The notes under the pieces are model-generated. The model saw only the letters and a program-made list of their open reading frames with translations. It did no database searches and had not been told where the DNA came from. From Capitella teleta (lineage: Eukaryota; Annelida; Polychaeta; Capitellidae): a stretch of 64,000 bases of DNA. A program made the position numbers and the translations under genes. This document shows positions 63,433 to 64,000 of the stretch, in pieces. Position 1 is the stretch's first letter; every line of letters starts with the position of its first letter. The stretch spans positions 510,590 through 574,589 of the forward strand of contig KB309538.1 of NCBI GenBank assembly GCA_000328365.1, read 5' to 3'.

Positions 63433-63532
63433 TTCTTTCTTTTCGTTCTTTCTTATATGAATATTTTGTACTTGCATACCAATTGTGCATATATCTCAAT
63501 AAAAAAAAAATATATATTTTTTTTTTCCTTAA

Positions 63533-63645
63533 CGTTACAAATAACGTTATCTAACGTTACTCAGGATGGGGCAATAACGTTATCTAACGTCACCATGTTA
63601 CCATGGTAACGTTAGGTAACGTCATCTGACGTTATCTAGCGTTAC
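63533..63645. repeat. AACGTT-rich cluster with X-box palindrome
   Basis: AACGTT or close variants occur about eight times in 110 bp, often as TAACGTTATCTAACGTTA. Embedded is a perfect GTTACCATGGTAAC (63597-63610), matching the RFX X-box consensus GTNRCC-N2-RGYAAC. Confidence 0.7.
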
Positions 63646-63655
63646 AAAAATTTTA

Positions 63656-63712
63656 CACCTAACCTAACCAAAAATAATTTAACCTAACCTAACCTAACTA
63701 AAAATAACCTGC
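63656..63712. repeat. Interstitial CCTAA (TTAGG) repeats
   Basis: Short runs of CCTAA (for example AACCTAACCTAACCTAAC) are separated by AAAAATAA spacers. The pentamer equals the TTAGG telomere motif of arthropods and is one base short of the general animal TTAGGG. The runs are too short to be a telomere. Confidence 0.75.
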
Positions 63713-64000
63713 ATAGTGACATGATATACACACACCTCATGTTGTTTTAACGAACCTTTATTAAAGCACTGCACAAGACTCACAACAGAGCCATAGTGTT
63801 TGCTCACTGGTGCGTCTCTGTTGGTGATCAGATTCCTCATGGGATAGACATCACCACACTAACAGCATCCGTCAACCACGAAGTACCTAGCTCAATAATG
63901 CATACTCTGAATGCGACGAAGAGACGCTTTTTTTTGCACCTATAAGTATAAATTTAAGGACCTTATATATTTAGTTATACTGCAACCATGCATGCATATG

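Overview
The window is animal nuclear DNA. It holds nine protein-coding genes with GT-AG introns (one GC-AG), AATAAA signals at gene ends, tRNA-derived SINE candidates, a non-LTR retrotransposon, hAT-type elements and one 50-N assembly gap. Many introns are only 41-60 bp, while the exons encode slowly evolving proteins that align with human ones along nearly their whole length. This suits a compact-intron invertebrate, for example an early-branching animal such as a sponge, but I cannot name the species. Exons were spliced by hand from splice signals, reading phase and remembered homologous proteins. Every gene model closes in frame; single boundaries may be off by a base or two.

Layout. 0.65-6.5 kb (+): WDR17, 23 coding exons. 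7.5-9.1 kb (-): SPATA4, tail-to-tail with WDR17. 10.7-11.7 kb (+): MITD1. 13.0-35.3 kb (-): an ovarian tumour (Otu/OTUD4/ALG13-C-terminus-like) OTU-Tudor protein, 19 exons over 22 kb, whose large introns carry most of the repeats. 35.3-40.0 kb: gene-poor, with the 3' end of an L2/CR1-like LINE and the gap. 40.0-43.9 kb (+): SUPT20H (SPT20, SAGA subunit). 44.4-48.3 kb (-): an unnamed three-SPRY-domain protein. 48.3-51.3 kb: SINE candidate and a complete non-autonomous hAT element. 51.3-56.2 kb (-): EXOSC8 (exosome RRP43), with a LINE fragment in its second intron. 56.4-60.0 kb (+): ALG5 (dolichyl-phosphate glucosyltransferase), starting 145 bp from EXOSC8 and holding a second hAT element in intron 1. 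60.6-63.0 kb (-): a secreted GH13 alpha-glucosidase. 63.2-64 kb: a 48-bp copy of a glucosidase exon, an (ATT)n microsatellite and telomere-like repeats.

The most striking result is gene order. ALG5, EXOSC8 and SUPT20H keep the same order and orientations as on human chromosome 13q13.3, including head-to-head ALG5/EXOSC8. WDR17 and SPATA4 keep the tail-to-tail order of human 4q34. The second is the Otu protein: it has Ser where OTU proteases have the catalytic Cys, as remembered for Drosophila Otu, and a shortened OTU domain. I see no CRISPR, operon or defence-like system. The unusual content is ancient synteny, the divergent Otu domain and a varied set of palindromic or inverted-repeat elements.
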